A stretch of 64,000 nucleotides of DNA. Origin: Bifidobacterium cebidarum. GTDB taxonomy: Bacteria; Actinomycetota; Actinomycetes; Actinomycetales; Bifidobacteriaceae. A program made the position numbers and the translations under genes. Shown one piece after another: positions 56,248 through 64,000 of the stretch. The notes below the pieces were generated by a model. The model did not search any database. It saw only the letters and a program-made list of their open reading frames with translations, and had not been told where the DNA came from. The stretch is taken from contig NZ_WBVS01000003.1 in NCBI RefSeq assembly GCF_009193305.1, positions 124,001-188,000 of the forward strand, given 5' to 3'. The stretch's first letter is position 1. Each line of letters opens with the position of its first letter.

Positions 56248-56844
56248 ATGAGCAGCGAAACGTACCGTCAATTTGATCCTTGGCGCCCGTCTCCTGTCAA
56301 GGAGATAGCCCGCAAGCAGATCGTGGAGACCCATTACTTCAATATCGATCATGTTACCTATGAATCAGCCAAAGGCGGTCAGTTCGACAGGTACTGCATT
56401 CAAGACAACAGCGGGGATACGGTTGCCGTGCTCGCGCTGACCAGCGATGGCAAGATTCCGCTCGTGGAGCAGTATCGTGTCGCCAATCATCGTTGGACGT
56501 TGGAAATCCCGGGCGGCCATGCCGCTGGTTCGGAGCGCCCGTTCGAGGCGGCGCAGCGCAAGTTGGCCGAAGAAGGCGGCTATGAGGCGGCCAAGCTCAC
56601 CCAATTCACCCGTTTCCTGAACACGCCAAGCTATTCCACGCAGCACACCTGCATCTTCTTCGCCACAGGCCTGTCCACCGCATCACGCCAGTCCATTGGA
56701 CCGGAAACGCCACGTTCCGAGGTTCGCCTGGTCACCGTGGACGAGGCTTATGAAATGATTCTCAATGGCACGATTGTCGACGCAAAGACCATTATTGCCA
56801 TTCTGCGTCTGAAGAGCGGCAGCTTGGATCATCTCAACGACTAG
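56248..56844 (+). CDS. NUDIX-fold protein with altered NUDIX box
   Basis: Protein of 198 residues resembling ADP-ribose pyrophosphatases: VAVLALTSDGKIPLVEQYRVANHRWTLEIPGGHAAG leads into the NUDIX helix EAAQRKLAEEGGY. The consensus REUxEExGU reads RKLAEEGGY here, so the first Glu is Lys while the two Glu that bind metal remain. Activity may be retained, changed or lost. An excellent GAGGAGGG site precedes the ATG. The gene is monocistronic, between tRNA(CAA) and a bidirectional terminator. Confidence 0.82.
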   Translation: MSSETYRQFDPWRPSPVKEIARKQIVETHYFNIDHVTYESAKGGQFDRYCIQDNSGDTVAVLALTSDGKIPLVEQYRVANHRWTLEIPGGHAAGSERPFEAAQRKLAEEGGYEAAKLTQFTRFLNTPSYSTQHTCIFFATGLSTASRQSIGPETPRSEVRLVTVDEAYEMILNGTIVDAKTIIAILRLKSGSLDHLND

Positions 56845-56945
56845 AACACGCCATTGGCTGAAAGCCCGCGCGCATAAGGTACCGCAGGCACCGTGACGCG
56901 CGGTCTATAGCGCACAGCAGGCACGCAACAATACGAACCGATACG

Positions 56946-56977
56946 AAGAGGTCTCATCCAGATGGATGAGACCTCTT
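56946..56977. terminator. Bidirectional terminator between NUDIX gene and pyk
   Basis: AAGAGGTCTCATCC pairs perfectly with GGATGAGACCTCTT around a 4-base loop, between convergent genes. Confidence 0.92.
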
Positions 56978-57027
56978 TCAGTATGCTCTACACTCTACGG
57001 CTTACCGCCGAGGGCTGCAACCGGCAA

Positions 57028-58470
57028 TCAGTCGCAAGCGCCAACGGTGTGGACGTAGATGGAGTCAGTGCGGCCCGGCTGGTGATCGCCCTGGGCGGAG
57101 CTCAGGATGACGATCTTGTCGCCGTCAACGACCTTGCCGGCCTCCTTGAGGATCTTGTCGGTGAAGACCATGAGATCCTTGCGGGACTTGTCGTGGTAGT
57201 CTTCCTCGGTCAGGAAGGCCTCGGTGCCCCAAGACAGAGCCAGCCAGTGGTAGGTGTGCTCGTTGTTGGTGATGCCGTAGATCGGGGCGGCCGGACGCTC
57301 GCGGGAGACGCGGTGCACGGTGGAGCCGGTCTGGGTGTATGCAACGATGGCCTTGGCGTTGAGCTTGTCAGCCAGGTCAACGGCAGCGGAGGACACAGCG
57401 CCGGTGGAGGACATGTCGAGGTTCTTGAGCTCCGGGATGCGATCGAAGCCGTGATCGGTGGCGTAGCCGGAAATGCGAGCCATGGTGTTCACGGTGACGT
57501 CCGGGTACTTGCCGACGGCGGTCTCGTTGGAGGTCATGGTGGCGTCGGCGCCGTCGAGGACGGCGTTGGCGCAGTCGGAAGCCTCTGCACGGGTCGGGAC
57601 CGGGTTGTTCACCATGGAGCCGAGGACTTCGGTAGCCACGATGACTGGCTTGGCGTACTGGCGGGCCAGCTCGATGATGCGCTTGGTGGCCAGCGGAACC
57701 TCTTCCAGCGGGCACTCGACGGCCATATCGCCACGAGCGGCCATCACGCCGTCGAAGGTCTTGACGATGTCTTCGAGGTTCTCCAGGGCCTGCGGCTTCT
57801 CGATCTTGGCAACGATCGGGATGCGGCGGCCTTCCTCGTCCATGATCTCGTGAGCGCGGTCGATATCGGTGGCGAAGCGCACGAAGGACATGGCGATGAT
57901 GTCGGCACCGGTGCGGATGGCCCAACGCAGGTCGGCCTCATCCTTCTCGGTCAGAGCCGGCAGGGAGACGGCGACACCCGGCAGGTTGATGCCCTTGTGG
58001 GAGGACACGGGACCAGCCACGACGACCTTGGTGTGCACGTTGTTGCCCTCGACCTTGGTGACCTCGAGACGGACCTTGCCGTCATCGATCAGAATCGGGT
58101 CGCCCGGATGGCAATCGCCCGGCAGGCCCTTGAACGTGGTGGAGGTGATGTGCTCGTCACCCTCGATGTCGTCGGTGGTGATGATGAATTCCTGGCCAAG
58201 CTGAAGCTGGACCTTGTCCTCGCCCTCAGCGTTCTTCTTGAACCAACCGCAACGAATCTTCGGACCCTGCAGATCAACGAGAGCGGCGACGTTGCGACCG
58301 GTTTCCTTGCTGGCCTTGCGGACGTTGTTGTAGACGCGGAGGTGATCCTCGGGAGTGCCGTGGGAGCGGTTCAGACGAGCAACGTCCATACCAGCTTCGA
58401 CGAGCTTGAGGAGGTTGTCGTAATCCTCGGTAGCGGGACCGATAGTGTCTACGATCTTGGCTTTACGCAT
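57028..58470 (-). CDS. pyk: Pyruvate kinase
   Basis: Protein of 480 residues converting PEP and ADP to pyruvate and ATP. It starts MRKAKIVDTIGPATE at the ATG at 58470; in-frame upstream codons do not resemble the family. Active-site parts include DVARLNRSHG, LVDLQGPKIRCG, the Lys/Glu motif IVAKIEKPQALEN and MAARGDMAVECPLEEVP. The pyruvate feeds lactate dehydrogenase elsewhere and PFL at 15.5-17.9 kb. Codon bias is strong. A 14-bp palindrome of LacI-operator type lies about 110 bases upstream. Confidence 0.98.
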   Translation of the reverse strand: MRKAKIVDTIGPATEDYDNLLKLVEAGMDVARLNRSHGTPEDHLRVYNNVRKASKETGRNVAALVDLQGPKIRCGWFKKNAEGEDKVQLQLGQEFIITTDDIEGDEHITSTTFKGLPGDCHPGDPILIDDGKVRLEVTKVEGNNVHTKVVVAGPVSSHKGINLPGVAVSLPALTEKDEADLRWAIRTGADIIAMSFVRFATDIDRAHEIMDEEGRRIPIVAKIEKPQALENLEDIVKTFDGVMAARGDMAVECPLEEVPLATKRIIELARQYAKPVIVATEVLGSMVNNPVPTRAEASDCANAVLDGADATMTSNETAVGKYPDVTVNTMARISGYATDHGFDRIPELKNLDMSSTGAVSSAAVDLADKLNAKAIVAYTQTGSTVHRVSRERPAAPIYGITNNEHTYHWLALSWGTEAFLTEEDYHDKSRKDLMVFTDKILKEAGKVVDGDKIVILSSAQGDHQPGRTDSIYVHTVGACD

Positions 58471-58578
58471 GAATGCCTGCCTATTCCTTTTGATGTGGTT
58501 CGAGGCGTGAAGCCTCACTTGCCGAGCAATAGTCTACTAGCGCTCACCGACGCATGACAAGTTTTTCACCCGGTGTGT

Positions 58579-58592
58579 TGTGAGCGCTCACA
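58579..58592. promoter_or_regulatory. LacI-family-type operator upstream of pyk
   Basis: TGTGAGCGCTCACA is a perfect 14-bp palindrome with the central CG typical of LacI-family sites, in the pyk promoter region. LacI-type regulators such as AraQ and MalR1 are reported to control central carbon genes in bifidobacteria; which one acts here is inference. Confidence 0.65.
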
Positions 58593-58636
58593 TTGTTGTG
58601 CCGATTGGGTTTCGAGGTATTGAATTCCTCGTGAAA

Positions 58637-59623
58637 TCAGGCCTTCTCGACCTTTTCCATGCTCTTCATCTTGATTACGGACGCGATGGCCGCTCCGCCA
58701 ATTGCCACGACGATCACGGCCAGCGACAACCAAGTCGGAATCTCAGGCACCCAGTGCACACCATGGCCGCCGTTGATGAACGGCAGCGTATTGCCATGCA
58801 GGGCTTCCATCACGAGCTTGACGCCGATGAAGCCCAGCACGATGGACAGACCAGCCGGTAGGTATACGAGCTTGTCCAGCAGGGCGCCCAGCAGGAAGTA
58901 CAGCTGCTGCAGACCAAGCAAAGCGAACACATTGGAGGTGAAGACCAGGAACGGATCCTTGGTCAGACCGAAGATGGCCGGGATGGAATCAAAGGCGAAC
59001 ATCACGTCGGTGGTTCCGATGGTCAGGAAGACGATGAGCATCGGGGTCCAGTAGCGCACACCGTTGCGCGTGGTGCGCAGCTTCTCGCCATCATACTCGT
59101 CGGTGATCTTGATGACCTTGCGCAGCGTACGGATCAGACCGTTCTCGTGATATTCCTCATCCTCGTCACCACCGATGACCAGTTTGATGGCGGTGTAGAT
59201 CAGAAATGCGCCGAAGATGAAGAACACCCATGTGAAGCGGGAGATCAATGCGGCGCCGATGAGGATGAACAGGCCACGGAAAATCAATGCGATGGTAATA
59301 CCCACCGACAGCACATACTTCTGAATCTTCTTCGGCACGGCGAAGTTCGACATGATGATGACGAACACGAACAGGTTGTCGATGGACAGCGAATATTCAG
59401 TCAGCCATCCCGAATAGAACTCGATGGCGGGCTTGGATCCGGCGAAATACCAGATGCAACCGCCGAAGATCAGCGCCATGACCACGAAGAACGCGATGTG
59501 TTGCACACATTCCTTGGTGGATGGCACATGGGGTCGTCGGCCGATGATGAACAGGTCGACGATGAAGAACAGCGCGAGCACCACAAACGTGGCGATTTCA
59601 AATGCAAGAGGGGTTTCTGCCAT
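58637..59623 (-). CDS. TerC/Alx family membrane protein
   Basis: Protein of 328 residues with about nine membrane segments. Family motifs are SLSIDNLFVFVIIMSNF and TTDVMFAFDSIPAIFGLT, whose Asp residues sit in the membrane. TerC/Alx proteins export Mn2+ or support metal loading of secreted proteins; tellurite resistance is a historical label. A basic/acidic cytoplasmic loop (about 150-190) separates the halves. I looked for a Mn2+ riboswitch (yybP-ykoY) upstream and saw none. Confidence 0.92.
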   Translation of the reverse strand: MAETPLAFEIATFVVLALFFIVDLFIIGRRPHVPSTKECVQHIAFFVVMALIFGGCIWYFAGSKPAIEFYSGWLTEYSLSIDNLFVFVIIMSNFAVPKKIQKYVLSVGITIALIFRGLFILIGAALISRFTWVFFIFGAFLIYTAIKLVIGGDEDEEYHENGLIRTLRKVIKITDEYDGEKLRTTRNGVRYWTPMLIVFLTIGTTDVMFAFDSIPAIFGLTKDPFLVFTSNVFALLGLQQLYFLLGALLDKLVYLPAGLSIVLGFIGVKLVMEALHGNTLPFINGGHGVHWVPEIPTWLSLAVIVVAIGGAAIASVIKMKSMEKVEKA

Positions 59624-59718
59624 GATTCACTACCCTAACTTATGTAGTTGACGGCTGGGCGTTCCACTTGCGTTGACCGCCAGGTGGTCGTGGCTGCCGA
59701 AATTTGCATCAAAGAGCC

Positions 59719-59842
59719 GGCTGGCTGTGATATGTGTTGCGCGACCGTAAGCAGCGCAGGTGCGTGCTAGGCTTTGCGAGCACGCGCCGGAGCGAGGCCG
59801 AACGGCCTTGAGTGTGTCGCGCAACACATGTCATAGCCAGCC
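59719..59842 (+). ncRNA. Candidate structured RNA element, copy 2 (terC-uvrB gap)
   Basis: An outer stem pairs 59719-59745 with 59816-59842 over 27 positions; the two non-Watson-Crick positions are G-U if read on the plus strand. Inside are CCGTAAGC, an extra hairpin (GGTGCGTGCT with AGCACGCGCC), the hairpin GGCCGAACGGCC and TTGAGTGT. The core matches the element at 43085-43172 although the stems differ. Both flanking genes are on the minus strand, so a plus-strand RNA would be an independent transcript. Confidence 0.6.
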
Positions 59843-59864
59843 AGCGGTCAGCTGCTACGGAAGC

Positions 59865-61976
59865 TCACTTATTCGCTTCCGTCATTTGCCTGAGTTCCTT
59901 TTTGAGGTCGCGGATTTCGTCGCGCAATCGTGCGGCGAGCTCGAACTGGAGTTGTTCGGCGGCGGTGTGCATCTGTTCGGAGAGCTGGCGAATCAGATCG
60001 GCGAGATCCTGCGCGGGCAGTCCAGCCTTCAGGATCTCCTCATGGCGTTTATCGGCCTCCTCAGGGTTCATGGTCGGCACGCCAAGATGCGTATTGCCAG
60101 CCTTGCCCGCATTACGGTAACCGCCTTCGAGCAGGGTCTGCGTATCCACATCCTCCTTGGCAAGCATGTCGTTGACGTCACTGATCTTCTTGATCAGCGG
60201 TTTCGGGTCGATGCCATGCTCCTTGTTGTAGGCGATCTGCTTGGCGCGACGTCGGTCGGTTTCATCGATGGCCTTGCGCATGGCCTCCGTGGTTTCGTCG
60301 GCATACATGATCACCGTACCGGACACGTTTCGGGCCGCACGGCCGATGGTCTGGATCAGGGACCGGTACGAACGCAGGAAGCCTTCCTTGTCAGCATCCA
60401 GAATGGCGACCAGCGAGACCTCGGGCAGATCGAGGCCTTCGCGCAGCAGATTGATGCCGACGATCACATCGATCTTGCCTTCGCGCAGCATGCGCAGCAG
60501 CTCGACTCGACGCAGCGTATCCACATCGGAATGCAGGTATTCGACCTTGATGCCGCGTTCCAGCAGATAGTCGGTCAGGTCTTCGGCCATCTTCTTGGTG
60601 AGTGTCGTGACCAAAGCGCGTTCGTTTTTCGCTACACGAGCCTTGATCTCGCCAAGCAGATCATCAATCTGACCTTCCACCGGGCGCACATCGATCTTCG
60701 GGTCAAGCAGACCGGTCGGTCGAATGATCTGCTCCACCACACCGTCGGAAAGACCCAGCTCATAGTCGCCAGGAGTCGCGGACAGATATACGGTCTGGCC
60801 TACACGCTCCAGGAATTCCGGCCATTTAAGCGGACGGTTGTCCATTGCGGAAGGAAGGCGGAAGCCATGCTCCACCAACGTGCGCTTGCGGGAGGCATCG
60901 CCTTCATACATTGCGCCAATCTGCGGGACCGTTACATGCGACTCATCAATCACCAGCAGGAAGTCATCGGGGAAGAAATCCAGCAGCGTATGCGGCGGAG
61001 TGCCAGGAGCTCGACCGTCGAAGTGCCGCGAGTAATTCTCGACTCCGGAGCACACACCCACCTGGGTGAGCATCTCCAAATCGTACGTGGTACGCATGTT
61101 GAGTCGCTGCGCTTCCAGCTCCTTGCCTTGCTTATGCAATTCGGCCAGACGCTCGTCAAGTTCCTCGCGGATGGTTTTGAGCGCACGTTCCATACGCGCC
61201 GGGCCGGCCACATAATGGGAGGCCGGGAAGATATGCACTTCGTTCTCTTCGGCTATCTCATCGCCAGTCAGCGGATGCAACGTGGAGATGCGGTCGATTT
61301 CATCACCGAAAAATTCGATGCGAACCGCCAGCTCCTCATAGACGGGAATGATTTCCACGGTGTCGCCACGCACACGGAACGTGCCACGGGTGAAGGCGAT
61401 GTCGTTGCGCTTGTATTGCATGGCGACGAATTGGCGCAATAGGTCATCTCTGTTGATCTCCTGCCCGACTTTGAGCAGCAGCATACGGCCGGCATACTCC
61501 TCCGGCGTGCCCAAACCGTAGATGCAGGAGACCGTGGCCACCACCACGCAATCCCGGCGGGTCAGCAGGTTTGCCGTGGCCTGATGACGCAGACGCTCCA
61601 CATCGTCGTTGATGTTGGAATCCTTTTCAATATAAGTGTCGGTCTGCGGGATGTAGGCTTCCGGTTGGTAGTAGTCGTAGTAGGAGACGAAGTAGCTGAC
61701 GGCGTTATCCGGCATCAGCTCACGGAACTCGGCGCACAATTGCGCGGCAAGCGTCTTGTTGGGCTCGATGATCAACGTCGGGCGCTGCAAACGCTCGATC
61801 AGCCATGCGGTGGTGGCGGTCTTGCCGGTACCGGTGGCGCCCATCAACACCACATCGTTCTCACCGTTTTCGATGCGTTCAGCCAGCTCTTCGATGGCTT
61901 GAGGCTGGTCGCCAGCCGGCTTGTATGGTGATTTGACGACGAAAGGCTTATTGGCGCGCTCGATATTGAATCCCAT
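59865..61976 (-). CDS. uvrB: Excinuclease ABC subunit B
   Basis: Protein of 703 residues, the damage-verifying helicase of nucleotide excision repair. Walker A is [15 protein letters not shown]; the beta-hairpin that clamps DNA is in [22 protein letters not shown]; helicase motifs include [16 protein letters not shown] and [31 protein letters not shown]-terminal UVR motif, [28 protein letters not shown], binds UvrC/UvrA. No good ribosome site precedes the ATG. Its upstream region is the repeat island at 61993-62314, where I see no LexA-type site. Confidence 0.97.
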   Translation of the reverse strand: MGFNIERANKPFVVKSPYKPAGDQPQAIEELAERIENGENDVVLMGATGTGKTATTAWLIERLQRPTLIIEPNKTLAAQLCAEFRELMPDNAVSYFVSYYDYYQPEAYIPQTDTYIEKDSNINDDVERLRHQATANLLTRRDCVVVATVSCIYGLGTPEEYAGRMLLLKVGQEINRDDLLRQFVAMQYKRNDIAFTRGTFRVRGDTVEIIPVYEELAVRIEFFGDEIDRISTLHPLTGDEIAEENEVHIFPASHYVAGPARMERALKTIREELDERLAELHKQGKELEAQRLNMRTTYDLEMLTQVGVCSGVENYSRHFDGRAPGTPPHTLLDFFPDDFLLVIDESHVTVPQIGAMYEGDASRKRTLVEHGFRLPSAMDNRPLKWPEFLERVGQTVYLSATPGDYELGLSDGVVEQIIRPTGLLDPKIDVRPVEGQIDDLLGEIKARVAKNERALVTTLTKKMAEDLTDYLLERGIKVEYLHSDVDTLRRVELLRMLREGKIDVIVGINLLREGLDLPEVSLVAILDADKEGFLRSYRSLIQTIGRAARNVSGTVIMYADETTEAMRKAIDETDRRRAKQIAYNKEHGIDPKPLIKKISDVNDMLAKEDVDTQTLLEGGYRNAGKAGNTHLGVPTMNPEEADKRHEEILKAGLPAQDLADLIRQLSEQMHTAAEQLQFELAARLRDEIRDLKKELRQMTEANK

Positions 61977-61992
61977 GCGGCCATCATAAGCA

Positions 61993-62137
61993 CTGTAGGT
62001 TTTTCAACACAAAATGTAGGACTTCTAACACTGACTGTAGGTTTTTGAACGTTGACTGTAGGTTTTTGAACGGATTTTGTTCAAAAACCTACAGTCAGTG
62101 TTGAAAAACCTACAGTTGTTGTTCAAAAGCCTACAGT
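61993..62137. repeat. Seven-copy 17-bp inverted repeat array
   Basis: The unit ACTGTAGGTTTTTGAAC occurs four times forward (61993-62008, 62014-62030 diverged, 62034-62050, 62055-62071) and three times inverted as GTTCAAAAACCTACAGT-like (62079-62095, 62100-62116, 62121-62137). Spacing is about 21 bases. The central pair forms a perfect 18-bp stem with a 7-base loop; the outer units can extend it into one very long hairpin. Confidence 0.9.
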
Positions 62138-62170
62138 CTTATGAGGTTCGCCTTATGAGGTTCACCTTAT
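62138..62170. repeat. 14-bp tandem repeat
   Basis: CTTATGAGGTTCGC (62138-62151) is followed by CTTATGAGGTTCAC (62152-62165) and a partial third copy (62166-62170). Confidence 0.85.
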
Positions 62171-62174
62171 TTAT

Positions 62175-62314
62175 AAGGGTTTGCCCATCCATCGGGGTTT
62201 GCCCATCCATAAGGGTTTGCCCATCCATAGGGGGGTTACCTATTCACAAGTGTTTACCTATTTACAGGGGTCTGCCTAATTTATAGGGTTTTTTATAGGG
62301 GTTTGTCTATTGGT
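62175..62314. repeat. 18-bp degenerate tandem repeat running into coaE
   Basis: Three near-identical units, AAGGGTTTGCCCATCCAT type, at 62175-62228 are followed by progressively diverged units at 62229, 62248, 62266, a 12-base remnant at 62285 and one at 62297-62314. The last ones include the coaE stop and its final codons. Confidence 0.85.
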
Positions 62315-62937
62315 TGGTTATGGGTTGGCATATGGATTTGCGCTAACAGACGCTGATATATTTCATCCACTTGTGCCATCATGCGGCTCATCGGCTGAGC
62401 CGAGTCAATGACGATATTCGCAATCGCCCGGCGCTCGGCTTCACTGGATTGGTGCCGGATACGACCTTCGGCCTGTTCAAGGCTCATGCCGCGTTCCTCA
62501 ATCATGCGCTCGATCCGCATGCAGACCGGCGCCTCCACGGTAATAATGTGGTCGAAGCTCAAGGGAATGCTGCCGATGACTTCGGCCAGCAACGGCACGT
62601 CATGAACGATGATATCCGACGTGCTGCACGAGCGCTCTTGCCGAGCGGCAAGTTGATAGACAAGCGGGTGCTCGATGGCATCCAACCGTTCCCTCGCCCC
62701 TGGCTCCGCATGGGCTCCAAAAACATGGTCGGCCATCCAGGAGCGGTTCAAAGCACCGTCCGGCAGCAAAGCATCAGGCCCGAAGGCCTGTGCGATTTGG
62801 GCAATGGCCTCTCCCCCAGGCTCGACAATCCGATGCGCCAATGCATCATAATCAATGACTATTGCTCCGAGTTCGGCGAAACGCGCGGCAACCGTACTCT
62901 TGCCTGCGGCTATGCCACCTGTCAGTCCAATTCTCAT
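62293..62937 (-). CDS. coaE: Dephospho-CoA kinase
   Basis: Protein of 214 residues phosphorylating dephospho-CoA, the last step of CoA synthesis. It starts MRIGLTGGIAAGKSTVAARF with the P-loop GGIAAGKS, and shows FAELGAIVIDYDALAHRIVEPG (substrate Asp) and LLAEVIGSIPLSFDHIITVEAP. The ATG at 62937 is chosen because the family begins there; an ATG three codons earlier is possible, and neither has a strong ribosome site. The last few residues (NQPIDKPL) are encoded by a tandem repeat unit. It follows rpsA, a common actinobacterial order. Confidence 0.93.
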   Translation of the reverse strand: MRIGLTGGIAAGKSTVAARFAELGAIVIDYDALAHRIVEPGGEAIAQIAQAFGPDALLPDGALNRSWMADHVFGAHAEPGARERLDAIEHPLVYQLAARQERSCSTSDIIVHDVPLLAEVIGSIPLSFDHIITVEAPVCMRIERMIEERGMSLEQAEGRIRHQSSEAERRAIANIVIDSAQPMSRMMAQVDEIYQRLLAQIHMPTHNQPIDKPL

Positions 62938-62956
62938 AATGGCCATGCTAATACGA

Positions 62957-62986
62957 GAAAACCCGGCCCATATGGACCGGGTTTTC
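62957..62986 (-). terminator. rpsA terminator
   Basis: GAAAACCCGG pairs with CCGGGTTTTC, with an inner CCATATGG palindrome, 27 bases after the rpsA stop and just before coaE. Confidence 0.88.
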
Positions 62987-63012
62987 ATTACGCACTAAGC
63001 GTCAGCAGCAAC

Positions 63013-64000
63013 TCACTTGCCGAGCAGCTGGTCGCGCAGAGCGGCGAGCTGGTCGGAGTCGGCGAGGGTGCCGGTTGCCGGAGCGGCGGAAGAGTAGTTG
63101 GAGGTCTCCTCGACCGGCTTCTCTTCCTTCTGGCCCTGGCCGTCGGCGGCAGCGGACTCGGCTGCGTTGGCCAGTTCCTTGGCGACGAACTCCTTGTGCT
63201 CTTCCCACAGTTCGTGAGCGGCAGCGTACTGGGATTCCCATTCCTCACGCTGCTTCTCGTAGCCAGCGATCCACTCGTTGGTGTTCGGGTCGAAGCCTTC
63301 AGGGTACTTGTAGTTGCCCTGCTCGTCGTACTCGGCCGGCATGCCGTAGATAGCCGGATCGAAGTCCTCGGAAGCCGGGTCGACGGAGTCGTTGGCCTGC
63401 TTGAGGGACAGGGAGATGCGGCGACGATCGAGATCGACGTCGATCACCTTGACGAACACGGTCTCGCCCGGCTTGACCACGGTCTCCGGGTTCTCGACGT
63501 GACGGTTGGCGAGCTCGGAGATGTGCACCAGGCCCTCGATGCCGTCTTCGACGGAGATGAAGACACCGAACTGAACGATCTTGGTGACCTTGCCCTTGAC
63601 GATCTGGCCAGGAACGTGGGTGCGAGCGAAGCGCTGCCATGGATCTTCCTGGGTGGCCTTGAGGGACAGGGAGATGCGTTCGCGATCGAGATCGACGTCG
63701 AGCACCTCAACGGTGACCTTGTCGCCGACCTTGACGACCTCGGACGGGTGATCGATGTGCTTCCAAGACAGCTCGGAAACGTGGATCAGGCCGTCAACGC
63801 CACCCAGGTCAACGAAGGCGCCGAAGTTGACGATGGAGGACACAACGCCCTCACGGATCTGGCCCTTCTTGAGCTGGGAGAGGAAGGTCTCACGGACCTC
63901 GGACTGGGTCTCCTCGAGGTACTGGCGACGGGAGAGGACCACGTTGTTGCGGTTCTTGTCGAGCTCGAGGATCTTGGCCTTGATCTTCTGGCCGATGTAC
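63013..64000 (-). CDS. rpsA: 30S ribosomal protein S1, C-terminal part (partial)
   Basis: The frame runs off the window edge, so the N-terminus is missing. About 329 residues are visible with two complete S1 RNA-binding domains and the end of another: GQIREGVVSSIVNFGAFVDLGGVDGLIHVSELSW and GQIVKGKVTKIVQFGVFISVEDGIEGLVHISELA. S1 helps mRNA bind the 30S subunit. The last 120 residues form a non-S1 tail rich in Glu, Tyr and Ala, typical of actinobacterial S1. Codon bias is very strong. A terminator lies between it and coaE. Confidence 0.96.
   Translation of the reverse strand, partial: YIGQKIKAKILELDKNRNNVVLSRRQYLEETQSEVRETFLSQLKKGQIREGVVSSIVNFGAFVDLGGVDGLIHVSELSWKHIDHPSEVVKVGDKVTVEVLDVDLDRERISLSLKATQEDPWQRFARTHVPGQIVKGKVTKIVQFGVFISVEDGIEGLVHISELANRHVENPETVVKPGETVFVKVIDVDLDRRRISLSLKQANDSVDPASEDFDPAIYGMPAEYDEQGNYKYPEGFDPNTNEWIAGYEKQREEWESQYAAAHELWEEHKEFVAKELANAAESAAADGQGQKEEKPVEETSNYSSAAPATGTLADSDQLAALRDQLLGK

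Noticed and set aside
59624..59720. Possible yybP-ykoY manganese riboswitch before the TerC-type gene
   Set aside because: Such genes often have one, but the conserved riboswitch loops are not visible in this stretch on the minus strand.
62067..62082. Possible LexA (SOS) box upstream of uvrB, GAAC...GTTC
   Set aside because: The half-sites are seven bases apart instead of four and simply form the centre of the repeat hairpin.
61993..62137. Possible CRISPR array
   Set aside because: Units are only 17 bp, spacers only 4-7 bases, units occur in both orientations and no cas gene is nearby.

Overview
The window is a contiguous piece of a bifidobacterial chromosome, most likely from the Bifidobacterium longum group. 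It carries the xylulose-5-P/fructose-6-P phosphoketolase gene (xfp) of the bifid shunt, with pta, ackA, pflB/pflA and pyk. It also has typical actinobacterial neighbourhoods: clpP1-clpP2-clpX near tig, rnd with a DUF3000 gene, coaE next to rpsA, polA next to a PdtaR-type regulator, and glmU-rsfS-histidine phosphatase. The DNA is GC-rich and Shine-Dalgarno sites are mostly strong. xfp, ackA, pflB, tig and rpsA show the strong codon bias of highly expressed genes. The species name is inferred, not shown by a database match. I see no prophage, transposase, plasmid gene or CRISPR array.

Layout. 1-2.4 kb (+): end of a succinate dehydrogenase/fumarate reductase flavoprotein, its iron-sulfur partner and an O-methyltransferase. 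2.4-14.3 kb (-): LOG protein, NhaA, MalY-type lyase, two tRNA-Arg, ClpXP1P2, a small hypothetical gene, a ClC transporter, trigger factor, RNase D and DUF3000. 14.4-18.4 kb (-): pyruvate formate-lyase, its activase and a small SPOR-like protein. 18.5-27 kb (-): two NlpA/MetQ-type binding proteins, MetN, MetI, two M20 amidohydrolases and NAD synthetase. 27-34.5 kb: HAD phosphatase (+), two tRNA-Ala, glmU-rsfS-phosphatase, tRNA-Gln, prs and a surface O-acyltransferase. 34.6-38.2 kb (-): DUF1846 protein and guaA. 38.7-44.5 kb (+): xfp, pta, ackA. 44.6-48 kb (-): aroA, a DJ-1/PfpI protein and a membrane protein, then tRNA-Pro (+). 48.3-55.8 kb (-): glgX, NUDIX, NIF3, polA and an ANTAR regulator. 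55.9-64 kb: an unusual tRNA(CAA), a second NUDIX gene (+), then pyk, terC, uvrB, coaE and rpsA (-).

The fermentative genes fit one flow. Xfp makes acetyl-P, AckA turns it into acetate and ATP, Pta links it to acetyl-CoA, pyruvate kinase supplies pyruvate, and PflB/PflA split pyruvate into formate and acetyl-CoA.

The least ordinary content lies between genes. Two elements (43085-43172 and 59719-59842) share a near-identical core but have unrelated, fully complementary outer stems. Their non-Watson-Crick pairs are nearly all G-U when read on the + strand, which points to a conserved structured RNA that I cannot name. The coaE-uvrB gap (61977-62314) is built almost entirely of three different short repeat families, including seven copies of a 17-bp unit in a giant inverted array. 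The 3' flank of guaA and the pflA-DUF3000 gap hold further long, unexplained palindromes.
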